Shown: positions 1-7,698 of the stretch, piece by piece
Layout of the letters: every line of letters begins with the position of its first letter
How positions within the stretch are numbered: position 1 is the stretch's first letter
Assembly (NCBI RefSeq): GCF_001424875.1
Contig: NZ_LMCT01000001.1
Span: 178,022 to 242,021 of the forward strand
Origin: Kitasatospora sp. Root107
Lineage (GTDB): Bacteria; Actinomycetota; Actinomycetes; Streptomycetales; Streptomycetaceae
Length of the DNA stretch: 64,000 nucleotides
Reading direction: 5' to 3'
Notes under the pieces: model-generated
What the model was told of the DNA's origin: nothing
Databases searched by the model: none
Seen by the model: the letters and a program-made list of their open reading frames with translations, nothing else
Position numbers and translations under genes: made by a program

Positions 1-1349
1 TGCCCGAGCTGGTCGACCTCTGGGGCGCCGACTTCGACGCCGCGTACGTCAAGGCCGAGGCCGAGGGCAAGGCCGTCCGCACCATCCCGGCGCAGACCCT
101 GTACGCCCGGATGATGCGCACCCTGGCCACCACCGGCAACGGCTGGATGACCTTCAAGGACGCCTCCAACCGCGCCGCCAACCAGACCGCCGTGCCCGGC
201 CGCACCGTGCACTCCTCGAACCTCTGCACCGAGATCATCGAGGTCACCGACGACTCCGAGACCGCGGTCTGCAACCTCGGCTCGGTCAACCTCGGTGCCC
301 ACGTGGCGATCGGCGCCACCGCCGCCGATCTGCTCAACGCGATGGACTGGGACCGGCTGGACGCCACCGTGCGCACCGCCGTGACCTTCCTGGACCGGGT
401 CATCGACATCAACTTCTACCCGACCACCGAGGCCGGCACCTCCAACTCCCGCTGGCGCCCGGTCGGCCTCGGCGTGATGGGCCTTCAGGACGTCTTCTTC
501 CAGCTCCGGCTGGACTTCGACTCCGCCGAGGCCAAGCAGCTCTCCACCCTGATCGCCGAGCGGATCATGCTGGTCGCCTACGAGCGCTCCAGCGAGCTGG
601 CCGTCCAGCTCGGCCGGCACGAGGCGTACGCGGAGACCCGCGCCGCCCGTGGCCAGCTGCACATCGACCACTTCGAGACGGCCCCGCAGTGGGCCGACCG
701 CTGGGACGCGCTGCGCGCCACCATCGCCGAGACCGGCCTGCGCAACTCGCTGCTGCTGGCCATCGCGCCGACCGCGACCATCGCCTCGATCGCCGGCGTG
801 TACGAGTGCATCGAGCCGCAGGTGTCCAACCTGTTCAAGCGCGAGACCCTCTCCGGCGAGTTCCTCCAGGTCAACCCGTACCTGATCCGCGACCTCAAGG
901 AGCTGGGCGTCTGGGACGCGCAGACCCGGGACGCGCTGCGCGAGTCGAACGGTTCGGTGCAGGACCTCAACTGGCTGCCCGCCGAGGTCCGTTCGCTCTA
1001 CCGCACCGCCTGGGAGCTGCCGCAGCGGGCGCTGATCGACCTGGCCGCCGCCCGGCAGCCGTACATCGACCAGAGCCAGTCGCTGAACCTCTTCATGGCC
1101 GCACCGACCATCGGCAAGCTGAGCTCGATGTACGCGTACGCCTGGAAGGTCGGTCTGAAGACCACCTACTACCTGCGCTCGCGCCCGGCCACCCGGATCG
1201 CCCAGGCCGCCTCCGGTGCCGCCCGCGCCACCGTCCCGGCGCCGTCCGCCCCCGTCGCGGTGGCCGCTCCGACCACCCTCACTCCGGAGGAGGAGGCAGC
1301 GCTCGCCTGCTCCCTGGAGAACCCCGAGTCCTGCGAGGCCTGCCAGTGA
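1..1349 (+). CDS. nrdA: Ribonucleoside-diphosphate reductase class Ia, alpha subunit, 3' part (NrdA)
   Basis: Catalytic large subunit that reduces ribonucleoside diphosphates to deoxyribonucleotides in the cytoplasm, working with the NrdB radical subunit encoded next. The reading frame is already open at base 3, so the N-terminus lies outside the window; about 448 residues are present. Visible family signatures are the finger-loop region with NLFMAAPTIGKLSSMYAYAW followed by KTTYYLR, and a C-terminal tail with a CEAC pair preceded by another cysteine, the redox shuttle that re-reduces the active site. A low-complexity Ala/Pro/Val linker (about 60 residues) separates the catalytic domain from that tail. 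The stop codon overlaps the nrdB start by four bases (GTGA), so the two are translationally coupled. Identification is firm. Confidence 0.96.
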   Translation, partial: PELVDLWGADFDAAYVKAEAEGKAVRTIPAQTLYARMMRTLATTGNGWMTFKDASNRAANQTAVPGRTVHSSNLCTEIIEVTDDSETAVCNLGSVNLGAHVAIGATAADLLNAMDWDRLDATVRTAVTFLDRVIDINFYPTTEAGTSNSRWRPVGLGVMGLQDVFFQLRLDFDSAEAKQLSTLIAERIMLVAYERSSELAVQLGRHEAYAETRAARGQLHIDHFETAPQWADRWDALRATIAETGLRNSLLLAIAPTATIASIAGVYECIEPQVSNLFKRETLSGEFLQVNPYLIRDLKELGVWDAQTRDALRESNGSVQDLNWLPAEVRSLYRTAWELPQRALIDLAAARQPYIDQSQSLNLFMAAPTIGKLSSMYAYAWKVGLKTTYYLRSRPATRIAQAASGAARATVPAPSAPVAVAAPTTLTPEEEAALACSLENPESCEACQ

Positions 1350-2377
1350 GCACCACCCCCGAGACGCCCGCGCGCGAGAAGATGCTGCTCGACCCGGGCT
1401 TCGAGCTGACGCTCCGTCCGATGCGCTACCCGTCGTTCTACGACAAGTACCGCGACGCGATCAAGAACACCTGGACCGTCGAGGAGGTGGACCTGCACTC
1501 CGACGTCGCCGACCTCGCCAAGCTCAGCGACGGCGAGCGGCACATGATCGGCCGCCTGGTCGCCTTCTTCGCCACCGGTGACTCGATCGTCTCCAACAAC
1601 GTGGTGCTGAGCCTCTACAAGCACATCAACTCCCCCGAGGCGCGGCTCTACCTGTCCCGGCAGCTGTTCGAGGAGGCCGTGCACGTCCAGTTCTACCTGA
1701 CGCTGCTCGACACCTACCTGCCCGATCCCGAGGACCGGTCGGCGGCCTTCGACGCGGTGGAGAACATCCCCTCCATCCACCAGAAGGCGCAGTTCTGCTT
1801 CAAGTACATGAACGCGGTCGACCACCTCGACTCGCTGCAGAGCAAGGACGACCGCCGGGCCTTCCTGCTCAACCTGATCTGCTTCGCGGCCTGCGTCGAG
1901 GGGCTGTTCTTCTACGGCGCCTTCGCGTACGTGTACTGGTTCCGGTCCCGGGGCCTGCTGCACGGTCTGGCCACCGGCACCAACTGGGTGTTCCGGGACG
2001 AGTCCATGCACATGGACTTCGCCTTCTCGGTGGTGGACACCGTCCGCGCCGAGGAGCCCGACCTCTTCGACGAGGAGATGGCCAAGCAGGTCACCGCGAT
2101 GCTGGAGGAGGCCGTCGAGGCCGAGCTCCAGTTCGCCGAGGACCTCTGCGGTGAGGGCCTGCCGGGGATGAACACCGCCTCGATGCGGGAGTACCTGCAG
2201 GCGGTCGCCGACCAGCGGCTGGCCCGCCTCGGCCTGCCGATCCGGTACGGCTCCAGCAACCCGTTCGGCTTCATGGAGCTGCAGAACGTGCAGGAGCTGA
2301 CCAACTTCTTCGAGCGCCGGGTCAGCGCCTACCAGACCGCCGTCGAGGGCTCGGTCGCCTTCGACGACGACTTCTAG
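1346..2377 (+). CDS. nrdB: Ribonucleoside-diphosphate reductase class Ia, beta subunit (NrdB)
   Basis: Small ferritin-like subunit (343 residues) that carries the di-iron centre and generates the tyrosyl radical used by NrdA. The sequence shows the di-iron ligand motifs of the family, EEAVHVQFY in the first half and DESMHMDF in the second, with a hydrophobic helix (FAACVEGLFFYGAFAYVYWF) between them. GTG at 1346 overlaps the nrdA stop codon, and the following residues STTPETPAREKMLLDPGFEL match the usual start of the Streptomyces protein. A strong hairpin follows the stop, closing the nrdAB transcript. Expression control would sit upstream of nrdA, outside the window. Confidence 0.96.
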   Translation: MSTTPETPAREKMLLDPGFELTLRPMRYPSFYDKYRDAIKNTWTVEEVDLHSDVADLAKLSDGERHMIGRLVAFFATGDSIVSNNVVLSLYKHINSPEARLYLSRQLFEEAVHVQFYLTLLDTYLPDPEDRSAAFDAVENIPSIHQKAQFCFKYMNAVDHLDSLQSKDDRRAFLLNLICFAACVEGLFFYGAFAYVYWFRSRGLLHGLATGTNWVFRDESMHMDFAFSVVDTVRAEEPDLFDEEMAKQVTAMLEEAVEAELQFAEDLCGEGLPGMNTASMREYLQAVADQRLARLGLPIRYGSSNPFGFMELQNVQELTNFFERRVSAYQTAVEGSVAFDDDF

Positions 2378-2390
2378 GCCGTCGTACCAC

Positions 2391-2424
2391 CGGAAGGGCG
2401 CGGGGTTCTCCCCGCGCCCTTCCG
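2391..2424. terminator. Hairpin terminator between nrdB and the HExxH gene
   Basis: A perfect 15-bp stem with a TTCT loop lies 13 bases after the nrdB stop, between two convergent genes (nrdB on plus, the HExxH gene on minus). It can serve both directions. There is no T tract, which is normal for actinobacterial terminators. Confidence 0.8.
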
Positions 2425-2469
2425 CGCTGTCCAGGCCAGGTGCAGTGCGGCATCCCTCCCGGCGGCACC

Positions 2470-3912
2470 TCAGCCGGTGACCGGGACCACCAGGCCGGCC
2501 GCCGCCAGCCCCGCGATGCCGAGCGCGAACCTGGCGTCGGCGACGCCGCCCTGCCGGGCGTAGGCCGCCCCGATCTCCTCCGGCGTACCGCCGTCGCAGA
2601 GCGCGTAGATCAGCCAGGCGTGCTCGTTGAGCCACTGGAACCGCGCCGACTCCGGTGCGTAGGCGAGTAGTTGGTGCTGCTCCGGCAGTGCACAGACCGC
2701 CACCGGCTCGGCCTTGCGGTAGCCGCGCGGGTCGAGCACGGGCAGCGCGGCCGGGGTGACGGCAACAGGCTCGGGGACGGTCACCCGGACGCTCGGCGCC
2801 AGCGGCGTCACCGCGTCCAGCAGCCACCTGACGAACCGTCGGCCGGCCGGGGTCAGCGCCTCGCCGTGCACCTCCAGTGCCTGCCGCCCGAGATGGCCGG
2901 CCCGCTCGGCGCTGGTGACGTACCCGCCCTCCACGGCGGCCCGGCTGCCCGGCGTCGGCACCCCCACGGCCTCGGTGACCGGCGGTGCGCCGAAGCGCTC
3001 GCGCAGCTCGGCCGGGGCGTCGGCGGCGGCCGCGAAGAACAGCACCAGGTGGGTGTAGACGTGCAGGGCGGCCAGCACCCGGGTCAGCGACCACGGGGTC
3101 AACCGCCAGGGGATCTCCACCTGGTGGCCCGGGTCGGCGACCAGCGAGCCGGTCCGCAGCATGTCGAACTGCTTGAGGTGCAGCCCCTCGTGCAACAGGA
3201 TCTCGGCGGTCATCCACGGGTCGCTCAGGTGCTCAGGCGCGACGAACAGCGCCGAGGGCAGCGGGTCGCCGCCGGAGAACGAGTGCAACTCGCCGTCGTC
3301 GGCCGCCCCTTGGGCCAGACCGACCAGCGAGACATGCGGGAAGACCCCCGCGCCCGCGTACGGCAGCAGGGCGGCCAGCAGCTCGGCACTCCGACCGAGC
3401 CCGGCCAGCTGTGCTTCGTCCGGGGTGACCCGGCGGGCGCCGCGCAGGTCGGTGAAACTGCCCTGCTTGAGCTCCTCCAGCCGTACGGCGAGCGGCAGTT
3501 CGGCCACCTCGGGGCGGAGCTCGGTCCACACCCAGCCGACCCCTCGGCCGGCCCACGGCCGGCAGCGCCGAGCCATCAGCCGCTCGGTCGGCCCGAGCCC
3601 GTCGTCGGCGTCCAGGTCTGCCTCGGTCAGCTGCCGGGCGAACTCGCTCGGGGCCTGCCGGTGGTTCTCCAGCGCGACCAGGTCGTTCTCGAAGGCGTTC
3701 CGCAGCACCGGGTCGTAGAGGAACGGGCGGAGCGCCGAATCCTCGGACTCCGCCAGCCGGGCGAACCGGACGGCCGCCTCGGGGAAGTGCCGGGCGAGCA
3801 CCATCAGGCCCAGCCGGTAGCGGGCGATGTTCCTGGCCTCGATGGCCTCGGAGTCCCCGAACTGCGGGTCGGTGCCGAGGAGTCGGTCGATCTGCGGGTA
3901 GGACGGCAACAA
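2470..3912 (-). CDS. HExxH-motif putative peptide-modification protein with C-terminal PqqD/RRE-like domain
   Basis: Protein of 480 residues. Near residues 225-285 it has ILLHEGLHLKQFDML followed by a Trp-rich stretch and LHVYTHLVLFF, the layout of the HExxH domain found in RiPP (ribosomally made, modified peptide) clusters; some members are alpha-ketoglutarate/iron peptide beta-hydroxylases. The last 80 residues (FQWLNEHAWLIYALCDGG, then a helix and AAAGLVV) read like a PqqD-type winged helix, the fold that binds RiPP leader peptides. The TTG start is the first start with a plausible Shine-Dalgarno (GGGGGGA); an in-frame TAG at 3946-3948 blocks a much longer protein. It is the last gene of a minus-strand group with a small ORF and a peptide-binding protein. 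Substrate unknown; the enzymatic role is inferred from family resemblance only. Confidence 0.7.
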   Translation of the reverse strand: MLPSYPQIDRLLGTDPQFGDSEAIEARNIARYRLGLMVLARHFPEAAVRFARLAESEDSALRPFLYDPVLRNAFENDLVALENHRQAPSEFARQLTEADLDADDGLGPTERLMARRCRPWAGRGVGWVWTELRPEVAELPLAVRLEELKQGSFTDLRGARRVTPDEAQLAGLGRSAELLAALLPYAGAGVFPHVSLVGLAQGAADDGELHSFSGGDPLPSALFVAPEHLSDPWMTAEILLHEGLHLKQFDMLRTGSLVADPGHQVEIPWRLTPWSLTRVLAALHVYTHLVLFFAAAADAPAELRERFGAPPVTEAVGVPTPGSRAAVEGGYVTSAERAGHLGRQALEVHGEALTPAGRRFVRWLLDAVTPLAPSVRVTVPEPVAVTPAALPVLDPRGYRKAEPVAVCALPEQHQLLAYAPESARFQWLNEHAWLIYALCDGGTPEEIGAAYARQGGVADARFALGIAGLAAAGLVVPVTG

Positions 3913-4088
3913 CGTTCCCCCCAGGGTGGGTCGGCGGGTCGGACGCTACGGCGGGCCGGTCGCCGTCCCGGCCGACCCGGGTGGTCAGGGTGGAGAGGTC
4001 GCTGCCACCGTCCGGCTCGGTGGCGGCCAGCGGGCGCCGACTCGGCGGCAACCCGGATGGTCGGCAGTTCCACGGTCTGGGACGGCAT
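3804..4088 (-). CDS. Small ORF ahead of the HExxH gene: possible precursor peptide, frame apparently broken
   Basis: ATG at 4088 follows AAAGGA at six bases, one of the better ribosome binding sites here, so translation start is credible. The first 19 residues (MPSQTVELPTIRVAAESAP) have good codon bias. After that the conceptual protein turns Arg/Pro-rich and third-position G/C moves to the next frame, where LAATEPDGGSDLSTLTTRVG and a further 20 or so residues look like genuine coding sequence. The literal ORF is 94 residues and overlaps the HExxH gene by about 109 bases. Either a one-base insertion (error or mutation near 4030) breaks a small gene, or the true peptide is short. A precursor role is inferred only from position before an RRE-bearing modification gene; no core motif is recognised. 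Confidence 0.35.
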   Translation of the reverse strand: MPSQTVELPTIRVAAESAPAGRHRAGRWQRPLHPDHPGRPGRRPARRSVRPADPPWGERCCRPTRRSTDSSAPTRSSGTPRPSRPGTSPATGWA

Positions 4089-4177
4089 GTCGTGTCCTTT
4101 CACTCAGCTGACAGGGCGGTTCCGAATCCAGGCAACTCCGGTGTGGTGACGGTGTGGTGGCACTCCCTCCCCGAGGG

Positions 4178-5668
4178 TCAGTCCTCGATCGTCACGTCGA
4201 ACAGGTCCAGCTGCAGCAGCGGCGTGACGGTGACGTTCCCGGTCCTGGTGGACCAGCCCGACTCCACCTTCTGGTACCAGAGCGGAATCGCGGGCATGTC
4301 CTGCAGGATCATCTTCTCCGCCTGCTGGTAGAGCTCCCAGCCCTCCTTCTCCGAGGGCGCCGCATCCGCCTCGGCCAGCAGCGCGTCCACCTCCGGGTTG
4401 GAGTAACCGGAGCCGTTGACCGCCGCACCCGTGCGGAAGATCGGGTTGAGGAAGTTCTCGATCGACGGGTAGTCGGCGACCCAGCCGGAACGGAAGATCG
4501 TGGTGACCTTCTGCTCGTTGATCAGCTTGCGGAACTCACCGAAGGTCGGCACCGGCGCGTACCTGGCCTCGACGCCCAGCGCCGCGGTGATCGTGCGGCA
4601 GGCCGCGTCGATCCACACCTGGTTGGCCGAGTCGTCGTTGGAGGTCAGCTCGATCGGGCCTTCGAAGCCGGTGGTCTCGAACAGCGCCCTCGCCTTCTCC
4701 GGCTGGTAGGTGCACAGGTCCCCGCTGGCGTCGCCGCCGTACCCGGGCACGATCGGCGGCACCAGGCCGTCGGGGAGCATCTTGTCGCCGTCGAAGGCCG
4801 TGTCGATCACGTACTGCCGGTCGATGGCCATCGAGATCGCCTGCCGCACGCGCCGGTCACCGAAGCGCGGGTCCCACATCGGGAACGAGATCGACTGCAC
4901 CCCCATGTACGGCTTGGCCACGTAGCGCCCGGCCAGCTCCTGCTTGTACCGGCCGCCGTCGAGCGCGTCCGCCGGGACGAAGTCGAGGTAGTCGAGCCTG
5001 TTCGCCACCACGTCCGCGTAGGCGTCCTCGAGCATCCGGTAGAACCGGAACTCCACGCCGTCCACGCGCGGCTTGCGGGCCCCGGCGTAGGCCTCGTAGC
5101 GGTTCAGCACGATGTTCACGCCGGGGGTGTGCGACCCGAAGCTGAACGGCCCGTTGCCGACCGGATGGGCTTCGAACGCCAAGCTGTCGGCGAAGAAGCT
5201 GCGCGGCAGGGGGAAGAACGCGGTGTAGCCGAGCTGGGTCACGAAGGCGGAGAACGGTGCCGACAGCGTCACCTCGAAGACGCTGTCGTCGATCACCCTC
5301 AGACCTGACAGCTCCTCCGTCGTCCCGTTCTGGGTCGCTTCGTAGCCCTGGATGTGGGACAGGTACTCGGCGCCCTGCAGCCCGTTCGGGCCGTAGGCGG
5401 TGTAGTTCCAGGCGTCGACGAAGCTCGCGGCGGTCACCGGTGTGCCGTCGTGGAACGTCCACCCCGGGTTGAGCGTGATCCGGTAGACGCGGGAGTCGGC
5501 CGAGTCGATCGACTTCGCCACCGCCGTGCGGGGCTCGGCCGTGTTGGGGTCGTACTCGACCAGACCGGTGAACAGGGCGTTCACGATCTTCACGCTGTCA
5601 CGTTCGGTAGCGTCGCCGGGCACCAGCGGGTTCTCCGGTTCGGTGCCGTTCCAGCTGATGATGCTCAT
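4178..5668 (-). CDS. Family 5 oligopeptide-type substrate-binding protein lacking a signal peptide
   Basis: 496 residues spanning essentially the whole mature fold of OppA/DppA-like binding proteins: a start like WNGTEPENPLVPGD, TFHDGTPVTAASFVDAWNY in the first lobe, QAISMAIDR in the hinge region and a C-terminal AENF-like segment (PSIENFLNPIF) with YSNPEVDALL. Members normally start with a lipoprotein signal and lipobox; here the ORF starts MSIISWNG and an in-frame TGA lies six codons upstream, so nothing directs export. GAGGGGA precedes the ATG by about 11 bases. No permease or ATPase genes are near. The gene runs into the small ORF and the HExxH gene (89-base gap), suggesting one transcript and perhaps an intracellular peptide-binding role. 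A frameshifted signal sequence upstream was looked for and not seen. Confidence 0.85.
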   Translation of the reverse strand: MSIISWNGTEPENPLVPGDATERDSVKIVNALFTGLVEYDPNTAEPRTAVAKSIDSADSRVYRITLNPGWTFHDGTPVTAASFVDAWNYTAYGPNGLQGAEYLSHIQGYEATQNGTTEELSGLRVIDDSVFEVTLSAPFSAFVTQLGYTAFFPLPRSFFADSLAFEAHPVGNGPFSFGSHTPGVNIVLNRYEAYAGARKPRVDGVEFRFYRMLEDAYADVVANRLDYLDFVPADALDGGRYKQELAGRYVAKPYMGVQSISFPMWDPRFGDRRVRQAISMAIDRQYVIDTAFDGDKMLPDGLVPPIVPGYGGDASGDLCTYQPEKARALFETTGFEGPIELTSNDDSANQVWIDAACRTITAALGVEARYAPVPTFGEFRKLINEQKVTTIFRSGWVADYPSIENFLNPIFRTGAAVNGSGYSNPEVDALLAEADAAPSEKEGWELYQQAEKMILQDMPAIPLWYQKVESGWSTRTGNVTVTPLLQLDLFDVTIED

Positions 5669-5824
5669 CGGTGTGGAATCCCCTCAGGTTCATGGATGCG
5701 CGCACAGCCCCCCGAGTCCTGCGCCGACCGAGTCCAACAGAACCTCCGACCGGCCGCCATCTTCGGGCGCCGACCCAGTCAGGTCGGCCGCGGCGGGGCT
5801 GCCGCACGGAGCCGGGGCAGCACG

Positions 5825-5860
5825 AAGGGCCGGCTCCGGGCGTACCCGGAACCGGCCCTT
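5825..5860. terminator. Terminator hairpin downstream of def
   Basis: AAGGGCCGG and CCGGCCCTT arms with an inner CCGGG/CCCGG extension and a CGTA loop, ten bases past the stop of the peptide deformylase gene (minus strand). One mismatch interrupts an otherwise 16-bp stem. Confidence 0.75.
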
Positions 5861-5869
5861 GACCAGTCG

Positions 5870-6514
5870 TCAGTCGTTGGCGACGGTGGCGTACTTGGGG
5901 GTGCCCTCGGCCATCTGCTTCAGCGCGTCCTTGCGGTCCCGCTTGGAGAGCCGGTCGATGTACAGGTAGCCGTACAGGTGGTCGGTCTCGTGCTGGAGGC
6001 AGCGGGCGTAGAAGCCGGAGCCCTCGACCCGGATCGGGTTGCCGTCCTTGTCCTGGCCGGTGACGGCGGCGTAGTCGGGGCGGGCCAGCTCCATGTAGGC
6101 GGTGGGCACCGAGAGGCAGCCCTCCGGGGAGTCGTCCAGCTGCCGCTGCCCGGCCGGCAGGTCCTCCAGCACGGGGTTGATCACGTGACCGACGTGCCGG
6201 ACACCGTCGTCGTCCGGGCAGTCGTAGACGAACACCTTGGCGTCCACGCCGATCTGGTTGGCCGCCAGGCCGACGCCCTCGGCCGCGTACATCGACACGA
6301 ACATGTCGTCGATCAGCGAGGCCAGCTCCGCGTCGAACTCGGTGACCGTCTTGACCTCACGGTGCAGCACGGGGTTGCCGACCACGGTGATCGGGCGGGC
6401 GGTGCCCTTGGAGAGGTCGGGCAGCTCGCCGACCACCTTCGGCTCCGCGGCCTCCTCGTGCGCGTGGTCGTGCGCGTGGTCGTGGTCGTGCGCGTGGTCG
6501 TGCTGATCCGCCAT
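5870..6514 (-). CDS. def: Peptide deformylase with His/Asp-rich N-terminal extension
   Basis: Removes the formyl group from the N-terminal methionine of nascent proteins. All three family motifs are present: [15 protein letters not shown] and QHETDHL, whose cysteine and two histidines bind the catalytic metal. The protein has 214 residues; the enzyme core starts near residue 38. Before it lies [20 protein letters not shown], seven His-Asp/His-Ala units not needed for the fold, plausibly a metal-holding tail. Housekeeping gene; Streptomyces genomes usually have several def copies. It stands alone between the oligopeptide-binding gene and a TPR gene transcribed in the same direction. Confidence 0.95.
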   Translation of the reverse strand: MADQHDHAHDHDHAHDHAHEEAAEPKVVGELPDLSKGTARPITVVGNPVLHREVKTVTEFDAELASLIDDMFVSMYAAEGVGLAANQIGVDAKVFVYDCPDDDGVRHVGHVINPVLEDLPAGQRQLDDSPEGCLSVPTAYMELARPDYAAVTGQDKDGNPIRVEGSGFYARCLQHETDHLYGYLYIDRLSKRDRKDALKQMAEGTPKYATVAND

Positions 6515-6590
6515 CGTTGCTTCCGCTTTCTGGGTCTGCCGGAGATCTACCGGGTAAAGAGTACGGCGCCCGGCATACCGCAGGCCCTTA

Positions 6591-7571
6591 CTAGCAGACC
6601 TCTTCGAGGTCCCGGTAGGCCCGGGTGGCGGGTGAGACGGCCACCCAGCGGTCCAGCAGGCTGCCGACCAGCTGGGCCGGGGCGGCGATCCCGCACTCCC
6701 GTTCGGTCAGCCAGGAGAGGCCGGAGCCCGCCTGGCTCAGGTGGCTGAGGTGGCCCGGGTGGGCCGCGTCGCCGTCGTCGTGCGGGTCGTGGTGCACGGT
6801 GCGGCCGTCGTCGGCCGCCATCCGGCTCTCCGAACAGGTCCGGCAGAGCAACCGGACCGAGGAGGTCCAGTCCTCGGCCGCGTACCCCGCGTCGGCGACC
6901 AGCCGCTCCAGCGCGTCCCGGTCGGCCGCGGTGGCCGCCTGCAGCAGCACCACGTAGGTCGGCACCGGGGAGGGCGCCCAGAGCTCGATCTCGTCGAAGA
7001 CCGGGTACGCCACCCCGTCCGCGACCCGCTCACCGTGCGGGGCGCCGTCGTGCAGCACCACCTCGCCCCAGCGGCGGCCCGAGGAGGGCAGCGGGATGGA
7101 GAGCACCTCGATCCGGGCCGGGTCGAGCCGCCGGCCCCAGACCACCTCGGCCTCGCCCTCCGGGGAGAGCCGGACGGGGGTGGTGCCCAGGTCGAGCTGG
7201 ACGGTGCCGTCCTGGGCGCCGCCGGGCAGCCGCAGGCCGTACGCCTGCCAGGCCCGCCGGGCCAGCGCCCAGTCCTGCAGGGCGGTCGCGGTGATACCGA
7301 GGTTCCACCAGTCCGGGGCGCCCTGATCACGGTCCAGCAGGGCGACGGCGCGCAGGCCGGCCGCTCTGGCCTGGTCCCAGTCCCGGCGGAACTTGTGCAG
7401 CAGGGCGAGGTTGAACCAGGAGTCGGAGAGCCAGGGCTCCAGGTCGGCGGCCATCACCAGCAGCGGCCCGGCGTCCTCGTAGCGGCCGTCACCGATCAGG
7501 GTGAAGGCGCGGTCGGTGGTCTGCCGCCAGGTCGCCGACGGCCGGTGTCGTGCGCGGTGGAAGATCCTCAC
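6591..7571 (-). CDS. Tetratricopeptide-like protein, conserved hypothetical
   Basis: 326 residues from GTG 7571, chosen because GGGA lies seven bases upstream; the frame stays open to 7661 but the extra residues look non-coding. The N-terminal third has helical repeats of TPR type ([20 protein letters not shown] and [20 protein letters not shown]). The middle segment is a beta-rich region of unknown function and the C-terminal third carries CRTCSES and an [15 protein letters not shown] histidine-rich stretch that could bind metal. I recall such a protein next to the sigR-rsrA region of other streptomycetes, but no function is known to me. Cytoplasmic, no signal peptide. Confidence 0.75.
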   Translation of the reverse strand: MRIFHRARHRPSATWRQTTDRAFTLIGDGRYEDAGPLLVMAADLEPWLSDSWFNLALLHKFRRDWDQARAAGLRAVALLDRDQGAPDWWNLGITATALQDWALARRAWQAYGLRLPGGAQDGTVQLDLGTTPVRLSPEGEAEVVWGRRLDPARIEVLSIPLPSSGRRWGEVVLHDGAPHGERVADGVAYPVFDEIELWAPSPVPTYVVLLQAATAADRDALERLVADAGYAAEDWTSSVRLLCRTCSESRMAADDGRTVHHDPHDDGDAAHPGHLSHLSQAGSGLSWLTERECGIAAPAQLVGSLLDRWVAVSPATRAYRDLEEVC

Positions 7572-7698
7572 GTTCCGTCCCTGCCGTAGTCGTCCGCCGG
7601 TGTGCCGTTCCCGGTCCGTCGGGGCTTCATCCCCGGCTTTCCACGCTATGACCGCATCCAACCACGCCGCCTGTCGGCTGCGCTCCTCGCGAGGCAGT

